Shown piece by piece: positions 8,819 through 17,600 of a DNA stretch of 43,106 nucleotides. How positions within the stretch are numbered: the first letter of the stretch is position 1; the number at the start of each line of letters is the position of its first letter. The stretch is taken from positions 1 to 43,106 of the forward strand of contig NZ_CAMKRR010000018.1 of NCBI RefSeq assembly GCF_946415235.1. The letters run 5' to 3'. Made by a program: the position numbers and the translations under genes. The notes beneath the pieces were generated by a model. That model saw only the letters and a list, made by a program, of their open reading frames with translations, ran no database searches and was not told where the DNA came from. This DNA is from an uncultured Ruminococcus sp. (lineage in GTDB: Bacteria > Bacillota > Clostridia > Oscillospirales > Ruminococcaceae).

Positions 8819-10255
8819 TCACCTTTTTCTCGGTACGAAAAGCATAATGAGAGGATATATCTCCAAACGGCCGAGAAGCATATCAAAGCAGAGCACTACC
8901 TTTGAAAAGGCGTTCAGTCCGCCGAGATTTCCCGCAGGGCCGAATCTTCCCACACCGAAGCCTATATTGTTCATACAGGTTATTACAGCCGATGTTGATT
9001 CCTCAATGGAAAAGCCGTTGAGAGTTACCAGCAGCACCGATATGCACATAAGCATGATGAACAGTATGAGATAATTGCTTACACCGCGCACAACGTCCTT
9101 TTCTACGGGCTTTCCGTCCATTTTTACTGTGGAAACCGCACGCGGATTTGTGATGTATTTGAGTTCCTTGATACCCGTCTTTATGAGTATCATTATTCTC
9201 GAGACCTTCATTCCGCCGCCTGTCGAGCCCGCACAGGAGCCCACGAACATGAGCATGAGCAGAAGAGTCTGTGAGAAAACAGGCCATTTCGCCGTATCTG
9301 TGGTGGAAAAGCCTGCCGATGTTATGGTTGAAGCTACCATAAAGAAGGTATGTCTCAGTGTATCGCCCACGCCGTCGTACAGCCTGTGTACGTTCAGGGC
9401 GATTATGGCCGTAGCCGCGATTATAACGCCGAAATAAGTCCTTACCTCCTCATTCTTGTAAGCAAGCGAGAACTTCTTTATCAGCAGATAATAGTAAAGG
9501 TTGAAGTTTACACCGAAAAGTATGATAAAGGTCGCTACGACCATTTCGATGTAAACGCTGTTGTAGTGTCCGATGCTGTCTCCCCATATGGAGAAGCCGC
9601 CCGTACCTGCCGATGAACAGGCGTGTATCACCGCGTCATAGAGCGGCATACCGCCGAGCATGAGCAGCAGAGCTTCCGAAACAGTAAGGGTTATGTAAAT
9701 ACCGTAAAGGATACGCGCCGAAAACCGTGATTTCGACACAAGTCTGCCGACTTTCGGTCCTGCACACTCTGCGCGCATCATATGCATGGTACGTGAATCG
9801 TTGCTCGACATAATTGCAAGCACGAACATGAGGACTCCCATACCGCCCAGCCAGTGGGTAAATGCCCGCCAGAAAAGGCATGAGCGCGTCATGGCTTCTA
9901 CGTCCGAAAGTATAGTCGCGCCCGTTGTGGTAAATCCCGAGACTGTCTCAAAAAGAGCGCTGGGGTAGTCCTTTATCTCACCCGATATAACGAAAGGCAG
10001 AGCGCCTATGCAGGACATGGTCACCCACGACGCCGCAACGCTCACGAAGCCCTCCATTGAGTATATAGCGTTATTTTTCGGCTTTGATATCGTAAAGCCT
10101 ATGCCTATGGCCATTGTTATCGCAAAGGGTATGCCGAATGAAGCGATAACGTGCTGTTCCCCGTAAATAAATCCCACGATTACGGGCAGAAGCATAAAAA
10201 GTCCCACGACCTTCAGTATCTGACCCATAATATAAGATACCATTCTGTAATTCAT
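8819..10255 (-). CDS. trkH: Trk/Ktr-type potassium uptake membrane protein
   Basis: The 478-residue polytopic membrane protein forms the K+-translocating channel of a Trk/Ktr system. Four filter-like segments typical of the four MPM repeats can be read: TGFTTTGATIL, SAGTGGFSIWG, TSAGFSTTD and NNIGFGVG, each with the conserved Gly of the selectivity filter. Hydrophobic segments lie between them. An in-frame TGA just upstream of the ATG limits the start; the GAGGAG ribosome site is somewhat distant (about 15 bases). It follows trkA by 19 bases, so the gating subunit and channel are cotranscribed. TrkH and KtrB cannot be separated firmly by eye; the length and the two-RCK partner favour TrkH. 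Confidence 0.93.
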   Translation of the reverse strand: MNYRMVSYIMGQILKVVGLFMLLPVIVGFIYGEQHVIASFGIPFAITMAIGIGFTISKPKNNAIYSMEGFVSVAASWVTMSCIGALPFVISGEIKDYPSALFETVSGFTTTGATILSDVEAMTRSCLFWRAFTHWLGGMGVLMFVLAIMSSNDSRTMHMMRAECAGPKVGRLVSKSRFSARILYGIYITLTVSEALLLMLGGMPLYDAVIHACSSAGTGGFSIWGDSIGHYNSVYIEMVVATFIILFGVNFNLYYYLLIKKFSLAYKNEEVRTYFGVIIAATAIIALNVHRLYDGVGDTLRHTFFMVASTITSAGFSTTDTAKWPVFSQTLLLMLMFVGSCAGSTGGGMKVSRIMILIKTGIKELKYITNPRAVSTVKMDGKPVEKDVVRGVSNYLILFIMLMCISVLLVTLNGFSIEESTSAVITCMNNIGFGVGRFGPAGNLGGLNAFSKVVLCFDMLLGRLEIYPLIMLFVPRKR

Positions 10256-10274
10256 AAGATATCAAGCGCACTCC

Positions 10275-11633
10275 TCAATCAAAAATATTGCTAAGGTCGT
10301 GCATTCCCTTTGTGGTAGTCACGACAACAACGCTGTCATTGAGCATGAGACAGTCGTCGCCCTTCGGTATGATGAGGTCGTTGCCTCTTACGATACTTGC
10401 GATAAGGATACCGCTCCTCAGCTTCAGCTTTTTCAGCGGAACCTCCAAATAGTCCTTTTTGTCGCGGACTACGAACTCTATAGCCTCAAGTCTGTCATTT
10501 ACCAGTCTGTACAGCGTAGTAACATTGTTTCCGAGGGAATTCTGCTTTGCACGCACATACTGGAGTATCTGGTTTACCGTGATGGTCTTCGGTGATATGA
10601 TACTGTCAAGGTCGAGGGTGTCCGAAAGCTGCATGAGTGACATCCTGTTTACCTTTGTTACCACCTTTTCCACGCCGTTGTTCTTTGCAAGGAGTGAAAG
10701 GAGTATATTCTCCTCGTCGATGCCCGTAAGGGTAACTACAGCGTCCGCGTCGTAAACGCGCTCCTCCTCGAGGATATCGTGGTCTGTACCGTCGGCGCAT
10801 GAGATATCCACCTTGTTGAGCCTGTCTGAAAGCTCAAGGCAGCGCTCGTGGTCTATCTCTATGATCTTCACCTTTACGCCCATTTCTATGAGCTGCTGTG
10901 CAAGATGATAAGCCACACGTCCGCCGCCGATAAGAACGGCTCTCTTTACGCGCTTTTCGCGGTATGCAGCGCTGATGCTCTTGAAGAACTTTACCATATT
11001 GCTGTGCGAAGCCGTCATGTGTATCTTGTCTCCCGCACGGAGAACGAAATTGCCGTTAGGTATAGTGAGCTCCTCGCCGCGCTGTACAGCGCAGATAAGG
11101 ACATCGAGCCTGAGCCTGCGCGATAACTGGCTGAGGGCAACTCCGTCGAGTATGCTTCCGCTGGTTATCCTTATCTCGGCAAGATCGACTCTGCCCTTTG
11201 CGAAGGACTCTATATTTATAGCCTCGGGATAGCGAAGCACCTTTGCTATCTCGTTTGCGGCGTTATAATCGGGGTTTACCATCATGCTGATACCAAGCTC
11301 CTCACGCATGAATACCAGCTGCTTGTCGAATTCGGGGCTGCGTACACGGGCTATACAGTGGCGGACTCCCATCTTCTTTGCGATAAGACAGGTAAGGATA
11401 TTCACCTCGTCCGAAGCCGTGACCGCGATCATTATATTAGCCTTTGAAACATTCGCTTCCTCAAGTACCTCCGTCTGAAGGCAGTTTCCTACTATGCCCA
11501 TGACGTCGAAATCATTTGAAGCCGCCTCAACAAGGGCTTCCTTCTTGTCTATGATAGTGATATTGTGTTCACTGCTGAGGACATCGGCAAGGGAAGACCC
11601 CACCTTTCCGCAGCCTACGATTATAATATCCAT
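10275..11633 (-). CDS. trkA: Trk potassium system NAD-binding regulatory subunit
   Basis: TrkA is the cytoplasmic peripheral subunit that gates TrkH in response to nucleotides. The 452-residue protein is the duplicated form: Rossmann RCK-N domain 1 begins MDIIIVGCGKVGSSLA (GxGxxG with an acidic residue at the end of strand 2, IIDKKE), followed by an RCK-C domain, then a second pair beginning RAVLIGGGRVAYHLA near residue 228. The start follows a GGAGG site. A consensus promoter lies about 140 bases upstream with a GC-rich hairpin in the leader. trkH follows directly. Confidence 0.95.
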   Translation of the reverse strand: MDIIIVGCGKVGSSLADVLSSEHNITIIDKKEALVEAASNDFDVMGIVGNCLQTEVLEEANVSKANIMIAVTASDEVNILTCLIAKKMGVRHCIARVRSPEFDKQLVFMREELGISMMVNPDYNAANEIAKVLRYPEAINIESFAKGRVDLAEIRITSGSILDGVALSQLSRRLRLDVLICAVQRGEELTIPNGNFVLRAGDKIHMTASHSNMVKFFKSISAAYREKRVKRAVLIGGGRVAYHLAQQLIEMGVKVKIIEIDHERCLELSDRLNKVDISCADGTDHDILEEERVYDADAVVTLTGIDEENILLSLLAKNNGVEKVVTKVNRMSLMQLSDTLDLDSIISPKTITVNQILQYVRAKQNSLGNNVTTLYRLVNDRLEAIEFVVRDKKDYLEVPLKKLKLRSGILIASIVRGNDLIIPKGDDCLMLNDSVVVVTTTKGMHDLSNIFD

Positions 11634-11738
11634 AGTTCCTCCGTAATAGAATGTATATATAAATATGTAATAAGCTGTTGCGATTACTGAAAATCAGCCT
11701 GACATAAAAATTTTCGTGCTTTGAATACAGTTAGCGGC

Positions 11739-11758
11739 AACAGCCGCCTGCGGCTGTT
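11739..11758. promoter_or_regulatory. Hairpin in the trkA 5' leader
   Basis: A perfect 8-bp inverted repeat AACAGCCG-CCTG-CGGCTGTT lies between the trkA promoter and gene. There is no T run, so it is not a classical terminator; it may be a leader structure. Its role is unknown. Confidence 0.45.
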
Positions 11759-11773
11759 ATTGCATACAACTTA

Positions 11774-11802
11774 ATTATAATCCCGTCATAGTTTTTTGTC
11801 AA
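11774..11802 (-). promoter_or_regulatory. trkA promoter
   Basis: Minus strand: -35 TTGACA (11797-11802), 17-base spacer, -10 TATAAT (11774-11779). It implies a leader of about 130 bases before trkA. Confidence 0.8.
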
Positions 11803-11852
11803 TAGCATGACTGTTAAGAAACAATGAATTATCCCGATTTATCAGTATCTGC

Positions 11853-12098
11853 TCACTGAGCCTTATACTTCTCCTCCAGCCATTTTATCATGGCGTCAAA
11901 GCCCTCCTGTGTATTATCGAACTCCTCCTCGTGCTCAATCTCTGCTTTCATGGAGCAAAGTCTGCCGTGCCATGTCATGCATTTCAGTTTTTCGCCGTTG
12001 ACGATCTTATAGGAAAAATCGCCCTTGCTGCCCGAAAAGTCGTTGCCGCTCTCAAAATAATAGTACTTAGGTATCTCGAATATCTCGGAAACACTCAT
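11853..12098 (-). CDS. Small protein of unknown function (81 residues)
   Basis: The 81-residue acidic protein is not recognised as a named family. It begins MSVSEIFEIPKYYYFESGND and ends in a probable amphipathic helix, GFDAMIKWLEEKYKAQ. No signal peptide or membrane segment is visible, so it is probably cytoplasmic. Its ATG overlaps the stop codon of the HAD phosphatase gene by four bases (ATGA), which indicates translational coupling and supports it as a real gene. A functional link to the phosphatase is possible but unproven. Confidence 0.75.
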   Translation of the reverse strand: MSVSEIFEIPKYYYFESGNDFSGSKGDFSYKIVNGEKLKCMTWHGRLCSMKAEIEHEEEFDNTQEGFDAMIKWLEEKYKAQ

Positions 12099-12760
12099 TT
12101 CACCGAGCTCCTTTCAAAAAATTCAACAGCCATATCGAGACTGTCATACACCGCCGACAGCTTCGGCTCAAGCTCCTTGTCGGGCTGCGTCATGTCGGGG
12201 ATCATTATGGCATGGCAGCCTGCCGCATGAGCAGCGGTTATGCCGTTTGGCGAGTCCTCGAATGCCACACACTCCTGCGGCGGCAAGTCAAGCTCCCTTG
12301 CGGCTGTCAGGTATATATCGGGATCGGGCTTGCCGTTGGTTATCATATCTCCGCAGACCATAGCCGAAAAGTAGTCATAAGCTCCGATGATATGCAGATA
12401 TTCCTCTGTCCTGCTGCTGGGAGTAGCCGTCGCCACAGCCATTTTTATCCCCCTGCCGCGGAGATAGTCAAGCAGGGTGAAAAGTCCCTTTTTGACCTCT
12501 ATCCCGTTTTCGTTTATGTAGTCCCGCATAAGCTCCGTGCGGTGAGCACGTATCTCCTCGGTGGGGCAGTCCTCTCCGAGAAAGCTCTTTATCTTGGGGA
12601 TTGAGTACTTTCTTGCCATACTGCGGATAGCATAGACGTGCTCGGGCTTCATGTCATAGCCATAGTCCTTTGCCGCCAGTACCCAGAATTTGAGATAGAG
12701 CTTTTCGGTGTCTATCATAAGACCGTCCATATCGAAAATAGCGCCTTTGAGATTGTTCAT
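12095..12760 (-). CDS. HAD-superfamily phosphatase, beta-phosphoglucomutase-like
   Basis: A 221-residue cytoplasmic HAD hydrolase with a helical cap. Motif I FDMDGLMIDTE gives the nucleophile D10 and acid/base D12. Motif II is in VATATPSS, and motif IV in AFEDSPNGITAA, with the acidic pair binding Mg2+. The order and cap position match the beta-PGM/sugar-phosphatase subfamily; the substrate cannot be assigned. The ATG follows AAGGACG. It lies behind glgA, whose terminator and a hairpin repeat separate them, and is coupled to the 81-residue gene downstream. Confidence 0.9.
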   Translation of the reverse strand: MNNLKGAIFDMDGLMIDTEKLYLKFWVLAAKDYGYDMKPEHVYAIRSMARKYSIPKIKSFLGEDCPTEEIRAHRTELMRDYINENGIEVKKGLFTLLDYLRGRGIKMAVATATPSSRTEEYLHIIGAYDYFSAMVCGDMITNGKPDPDIYLTAARELDLPPQECVAFEDSPNGITAAHAAGCHAIMIPDMTQPDKELEPKLSAVYDSLDMAVEFFERSSVK

Positions 12761-12782
12761 TATATCGTCCTTTTTAATTTTG

Positions 12783-12905
12783 TTAGTGATTTGTTGTCAG
12801 TGCTTAGTGTAGGGGCGCACAGCGTGCGCCCGCAAATACACAACGTCAGCCGCGACACGGGCGAACACTGTTCGCCCCTGCATTCTCAGCTCTGAACTCA
12901 TTAAG
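12783..12905. repeat. Heptad/hairpin intergenic element, copy A
   Basis: Left part: loose 7-base units (TTAGTGA, TTTGTTG, TCAGTGC, TTAGTGT). Centre: two GC hairpins, GGGCGCAC-AGC-GTGCGCCC (12813-12831) and GGGCGAAC-ACT-GTTCGCCC (12859-12877). Right part: CATTCTC, AGCTCTG, AACTCAT. Its core begins TAGGGGCG, as in copy E. Confidence 0.6.
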
Positions 12906-12932
12906 AAAGCAAGGGCGGAAGGATTCCGCCCT
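12906..12932 (-). terminator. Terminator after glgA
   Basis: Minus strand: AGGGCGGAA-TCC-TTCCGCCCT, a perfect 9-bp stem, followed by TGCTTTCTT, 20 bases past the glgA stop. Confidence 0.7.
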
Positions 12933-12952
12933 CACTTTAATATATAAGAGAA

Positions 12953-14407
12953 TTACCAGTTTATCATCCAGTTGTACATACCCTCGTACTGACGTGCGGA
13001 GCTGTTCCATGAGAAGTCCTGCTCCATGGCTCTCTGCACCATCTTGTCCCACTGCTTGCGGTGGTTGAAGAATACGTTCTTTGAATAGTTTATTACCTTC
13101 AGCATCTCGTCGCCGTTGAAGTTTGCGAATGAGAAGCCGTTTCCCGTACCGTCAAACTCATTGTAAGGCTGTACGGTGTCCTTGAGGCCGCCTGTTTCGC
13201 GTACTATAGGCAGAGTGCCGTATCTGAGGGCGATGAGCTGAGTAAGACCGCAGGGCTCGAACAGCGACGGCATAAGGATAGTATCCGCCGCAGCATATAC
13301 CTTATGAGCCAGTTCATCATCATAGAGGATATTAGCCGATACTCTCTCGGGATACTTCCACTGATAATGCCTGAACATATTCTCATACTTCGGGTCGCCC
13401 GTGCCTATTATCACAAACTGCGTATTTTCATCGCAGATACGCTCCATTGCATAGTTTACGAGGTCAAGGCCCTTCTGGTCGGTAAGACGTGATATTATAG
13501 CCGTCATGTACTTGCTCTTGTCCTTCGGCAGACCGAGCTGTTCCTGCAATTTCACCTTGTTGTCGGATTTCTTTGCCTTGAAGCTCTTTGAGTCGAACTT
13601 GACGAATATCTTTTCATCATTTGCAGGGTCGAACACCTTATAGTCTATGCCGTTGAGTATGCCCCTCAGCGAAGCCGAGCGCGCACGGAGAAGTCCGTCG
13701 AGCTGTTCACCGTAGAAAGGATATTTTATCTCCTCGGAATAGGTCTCCGATACAGTAGTGATATAGTCCGCATAGACAAGACCGCCCTTGAGCATATTCG
13801 CGTCCTTGTTGAATTCCAGCTTATCCGACGTGAACATATAATCGGGCAGAGCCGTATTGTACTTGAACGTCTCGATATCCCATATTCCCTGGAATTTCAG
13901 GTTATGGACAGTCATTATTGTTTTCGTTGCACTGTAAAACGGATTTGTTGCAAAGGCGGAGTGCAGGAAAACAGGTATAAGTGAAGCCTGCCAGTCGTGA
14001 CAGTGGATTATATCGGGACGGAAGCCGATAACGGGCATTATGGCAAGCACTGCCTTGCAGAAGAAGGTAAAGCGCTCGATATCCCATCTCAGGTCTGGAG
14101 AATAAGGAGTATCACACTTGAAATAGTACTCATTGTCCACAAAATAGAACCTGATACCATTGTATTCATACTCCATTATACCGACATGGACGCCCTCGCT
14201 CCTCATGCCGTAATCCATATAGAAATGGTGAACGTACTTGAATTCATTCCTGTATTTATCGGGTATACAGGTATAGTAAGGCATAATAACTCTTACATCA
14301 TACTGTTTTTTGTCGATGTACTGCGGAAGCGCTCCGACTACGTCAGCCAGACCGCCTGTCTTTATAAACGGAACGCACTCTGAAGCGGCGAACAGAATAT
14401 TATTCAT
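12953..14407 (-). CDS. glgA: Glycogen synthase (ADP-glucose type)
   Basis: This GT5 glycosyltransferase transfers glucose from ADP-glucose to the end of an alpha-1,4-glucan. The 484-residue length is normal. The substrate-binding motif KTGGL is at residues 16-20. The C-terminal Rossmann domain carries RLTDQKGLDLV and PSLFEPCGLTQLIALRYGT, the latter with the catalytic-region Glu. The ATG is preceded by AAGGAG. It is a lone glycogen gene here: no glgC, glgB or glgP is nearby. A promoter with a palindrome over its -35 box lies 60-85 bases upstream. Confidence 0.96.
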   Translation of the reverse strand: MNNILFAASECVPFIKTGGLADVVGALPQYIDKKQYDVRVIMPYYTCIPDKYRNEFKYVHHFYMDYGMRSEGVHVGIMEYEYNGIRFYFVDNEYYFKCDTPYSPDLRWDIERFTFFCKAVLAIMPVIGFRPDIIHCHDWQASLIPVFLHSAFATNPFYSATKTIMTVHNLKFQGIWDIETFKYNTALPDYMFTSDKLEFNKDANMLKGGLVYADYITTVSETYSEEIKYPFYGEQLDGLLRARSASLRGILNGIDYKVFDPANDEKIFVKFDSKSFKAKKSDNKVKLQEQLGLPKDKSKYMTAIISRLTDQKGLDLVNYAMERICDENTQFVIIGTGDPKYENMFRHYQWKYPERVSANILYDDELAHKVYAAADTILMPSLFEPCGLTQLIALRYGTLPIVRETGGLKDTVQPYNEFDGTGNGFSFANFNGDEMLKVINYSKNVFFNHRKQWDKMVQRAMEQDFSWNSSARQYEGMYNWMINW

Positions 14408-14463
14408 AGCATATCTCCTTATCCATCATATTTGTTACAGCCCCTGCCTGTAACCTCATAATT

Positions 14464-14492
14464 ATTATATACTAATTTTGACAATTAGTCAA
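14464..14492 (-). promoter_or_regulatory. glgA promoter with palindromic -35 region
   Basis: Minus strand: -35 TTGACT (14487-14492), 17-base spacer, -10 TATAAT (14464-14469). TTGAC-AATTA-GTCAA (14478-14492 on the plus strand) is an inverted repeat covering the -35 box and could be an operator. Confidence 0.7.
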
Positions 14493-14651
14493 CACGAAAA
14501 TATGAACATTGCACAGCGGGCAGAAACTCTGTTAATATCAACAATAGTATTAGCAAAAATTTGTTTACTAAGTCAAAATTAAAAATTATTTTTTTGCAAT
14601 TAAACGTTTTTCCGTTTAATTACGCCCTGTTACAGCCCTCTTATGAGAGGT

Positions 14652-14679
14652 AAAAAAAGGACGGCAGGAGCCGTCCTTT
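14652..14679 (-). terminator. Terminator after the 1375-residue dockerin gene
   Basis: Minus strand: AAAGGACGGC-TCCT-GCCGTCCTTT (perfect 10-bp stem) followed by TTTTA, ten bases after the stop codon. Confidence 0.9.
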
Positions 14680-14688
14680 AAGATGATA

Positions 14689-17600
14689 TTATTTTTTGAG
14701 GAATTCCTCAAGGGTAAGCTTGCCGCCTGTTGATACATGAGCGTAGTAAGCACGTACCTTTGAAGCATCGACTGCGTCTATAAGACCGTCCTTGTTTACG
14801 TCGCAAACAGCCTTTTCCTCTTCCGTAGCAGTTCCGCCTGTTGAGAGCCTTGCGTATACAACGCTTATCTTTGAAGCATCAACTGCGTCAATAAGACCGT
14901 TTCCGTCAACGTCGCCCAGTGACTTCTTATTCTCTGACGAAGCTGCATTTACAGTCATATAAGGAGTGAAGTCCTTCTTTTCATATCCGCTGAATTCAGC
15001 ACAGTCGGGGCCGTAGAATTTCAGATCATCGTATGAGACAATATATTCGCCTGCCTTGGGTTTATGAATACGGAAAATTATGGTATCCACGGTATTCTTT
15101 TCTTCAGAGACAGATCTTACCGCTATTTTGCCGTTCTCTCCGTTCACATCATAAATGTACTTGGCATCGTCTTTCTTGGTATATTCTGCTCCCAGGAATC
15201 CGACCTCCGAAACAGGTCTGCCGTTTACCAGCAATGTACCCTCAACGGCACTTACAGGCACTTCCGAGCTGTATTTCAATACAAATTCGCAATAATCATC
15301 ATCCTCACTGCATGAAACAGCAGCCTGACTTATAGTCACCTTCTTGTCAATAGTTTTCGGGAGCTTTGTAAGTCCGATAAAGTACTCGCTGACATCCTCG
15401 CCCTTTTCAAGCTTGTCATAGTAATCATTCAGGAAAATACAGTCAACTACATTTACTTTTCCGTCACCGTTGACATCGCCCTTGCCTTCTTCGGGGTACT
15501 GTGTAACTCCGTCACCCGGCAGGATCATCCATTCCTCACCGCAGACATAGCCATTCATAGCCGAAACATCATGCATTGTTATCTTTCCGTCGCAGTTTAT
15601 ATCCGCATTTTTCATAAGCTGTTCATTCGTAAGAACAGGTGCTGCGGGAGCTGCATTGACAGTCAGATAAGGATCAAAGTCCTTCTTGATAAAGCCTCTG
15701 TACTCTGTACCGTCATTTCCGTAGAACTTAAGATCACCATAGGAAATAGAATATTCGCCTGCCTTGATACCATAAACTTGGAATATGATGCTGTCTTTAG
15801 CAGGGGAATTTCTTAAACTTGAATAGATCTGGAAGCGACCATTCTTAACATTTCCCCACATGGAGTACTTTTTAGTATCGTCATCTATCATATTGATACC
15901 TACCTCAGCAGGTGTTTTTCCGTTGAACAGCAGTGTACCTTCAATAGCAGAGATAGGTAACTCAGAGTTCATGTTCAATACAAATTCACAGTATTCATCA
16001 TTCTCATTGCCCGAAGCAGCATTCTGACTTATCGTAACGCTCTTCTCCATGATCCTCGGCGCCTTTGAAAGGTTAATAAAGAAATCGCTTACATCTCCGC
16101 CTGTTGAAATATTTGCATGATACTCCGTTACAGCCATAGCATCGATGACGTTAACTTTTCCGTCTCCGTTAACATCACCCTTACCTTCAGGAAGTTCACT
16201 TTTACCGACTATTCCCGAAAGTATCTTGGAAGAATCTACAGCATCAATTTCTCCGTCATCATTCACATCCGCATTTTTCATAAGCTGTTCATTGACAGCA
16301 GCAGTTGTGGTTGTAGTGGTTTCATACGGGGATGGTGTTGTGATGGTGGAAGTTGCGGGAACAGCCACAGTCAGGTAAGGATCGAAGCCGTTCTTTTTAT
16401 AGCCGCTGAATTCTGCGAAATCTGTGCCATAGAACTTAAGATCATCATAAGTAATGACATACTCTCCCGGCTGAGAAGGTGTGAAGCTGAATATGATACT
16501 GCCATTTTTATTTGTACCGTTATCGCTGCCATAAGCGCAGAATTTTCCGTTTACAACATTTATTGAACATTTGACCTTATTGTTTGAGGAAAAGATCCCC
16601 AATCTATATATACCTGCATCATAAGCAGTCTTTCCGTTGAATAATATCTGACCGCTTACAGCATTTACAGGCACATCAGCGCTGAATTCCAGCTTGATCG
16701 AGCTGTTCGGAGTATCTGTACCGACACTGACGGCTGTCTGGCTTATTGAAGCCTTCCTGTTTGTCTTTGTGGTACGCTTGAAGCATTCTGTCATGTCATA
16801 ATAGCTGCCTCCGCCTGAGACCACGCGTCCGTAATACTCAAGGATACCGTATGCATCTCTGAAATCAGCGATCTCGTCACCGTTGACATCGCCCTTGCCT
16901 CCTGTAAACTCGTTCTTATCAGCAAGCATATTGTTCATTATCTTCAATGAATCAATATTGTCGATCTTACCGTCCTCATTGACATCTGCATTTTTCAGGA
17001 TATCTTCATAGGGTAAAACAGGTCCTGTTGTAGTCGATGCATGATCAAAAAGAGTGGTCATGGTCGTCGTATTGGTCGAAACAGAAGCTGACGCTGCAGT
17101 AGTAGTTGTTGAAGCCGGCTTAGCCGTTGTGGTAGTTGATTTAGCTGTAGTAGTTGTTGACTGTGCTGTAGTAGTCGTGGTAGTTGGCTTAGCTGTTGTG
17201 GTCGTAGTAGTTGGCTTTGCCGTTGTAGTCGTAGTAGTTGGCTTGGCTGTTGTAGTCGTAGTAGTTGGCTTTGCTGTTGTGGTCGTAGTAGTTGGCTTTG
17301 CCATTGTAGTCGTAGTAGTTGGCTTGGCTGTTGTGGTCGTAGTAGTTGGCTTTGCTGTTGTGGTCGTAGTAGTTGGCTTTGCCGTTGTAGTTGTGGTCGT
17401 TGTTGTGGTTGTAGTTACATCAGAAGAACTGTCAAGAAGAACAAAGGGATGACCTTTATCCTCTGCATATTCCTGAGCCAAAGAATCAGCATAGCTCTTT
17501 ATAGTTACTTCCTTTGGCATTAAAAGGTCTCCCTTGAAGACCATATTCGGATTTCTTACGATCAGCTCAGTAAGGGAATTACAGTTATATAAACTGTTTG

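Noticed and set aside
11640..11800. c-di-AMP riboswitch in the trkA leader
   Set aside because: The leader has one small hairpin but none of the long conserved GC-rich segments of the ydaO class.
17108..17415. Regular 27-base repeats that might suggest a CRISPR array
   Set aside because: There are no unique spacers; the whole array is in frame and encodes the AKPTTTTTT linker.
17054..17452. Val-rich open frame opposite the Thr linker, and similar ones near 5179-5511 and 7000
   Set aside because: They are the antisense reading of Thr codon runs (ACN gives NGT); they lack ribosome sites and natural composition.
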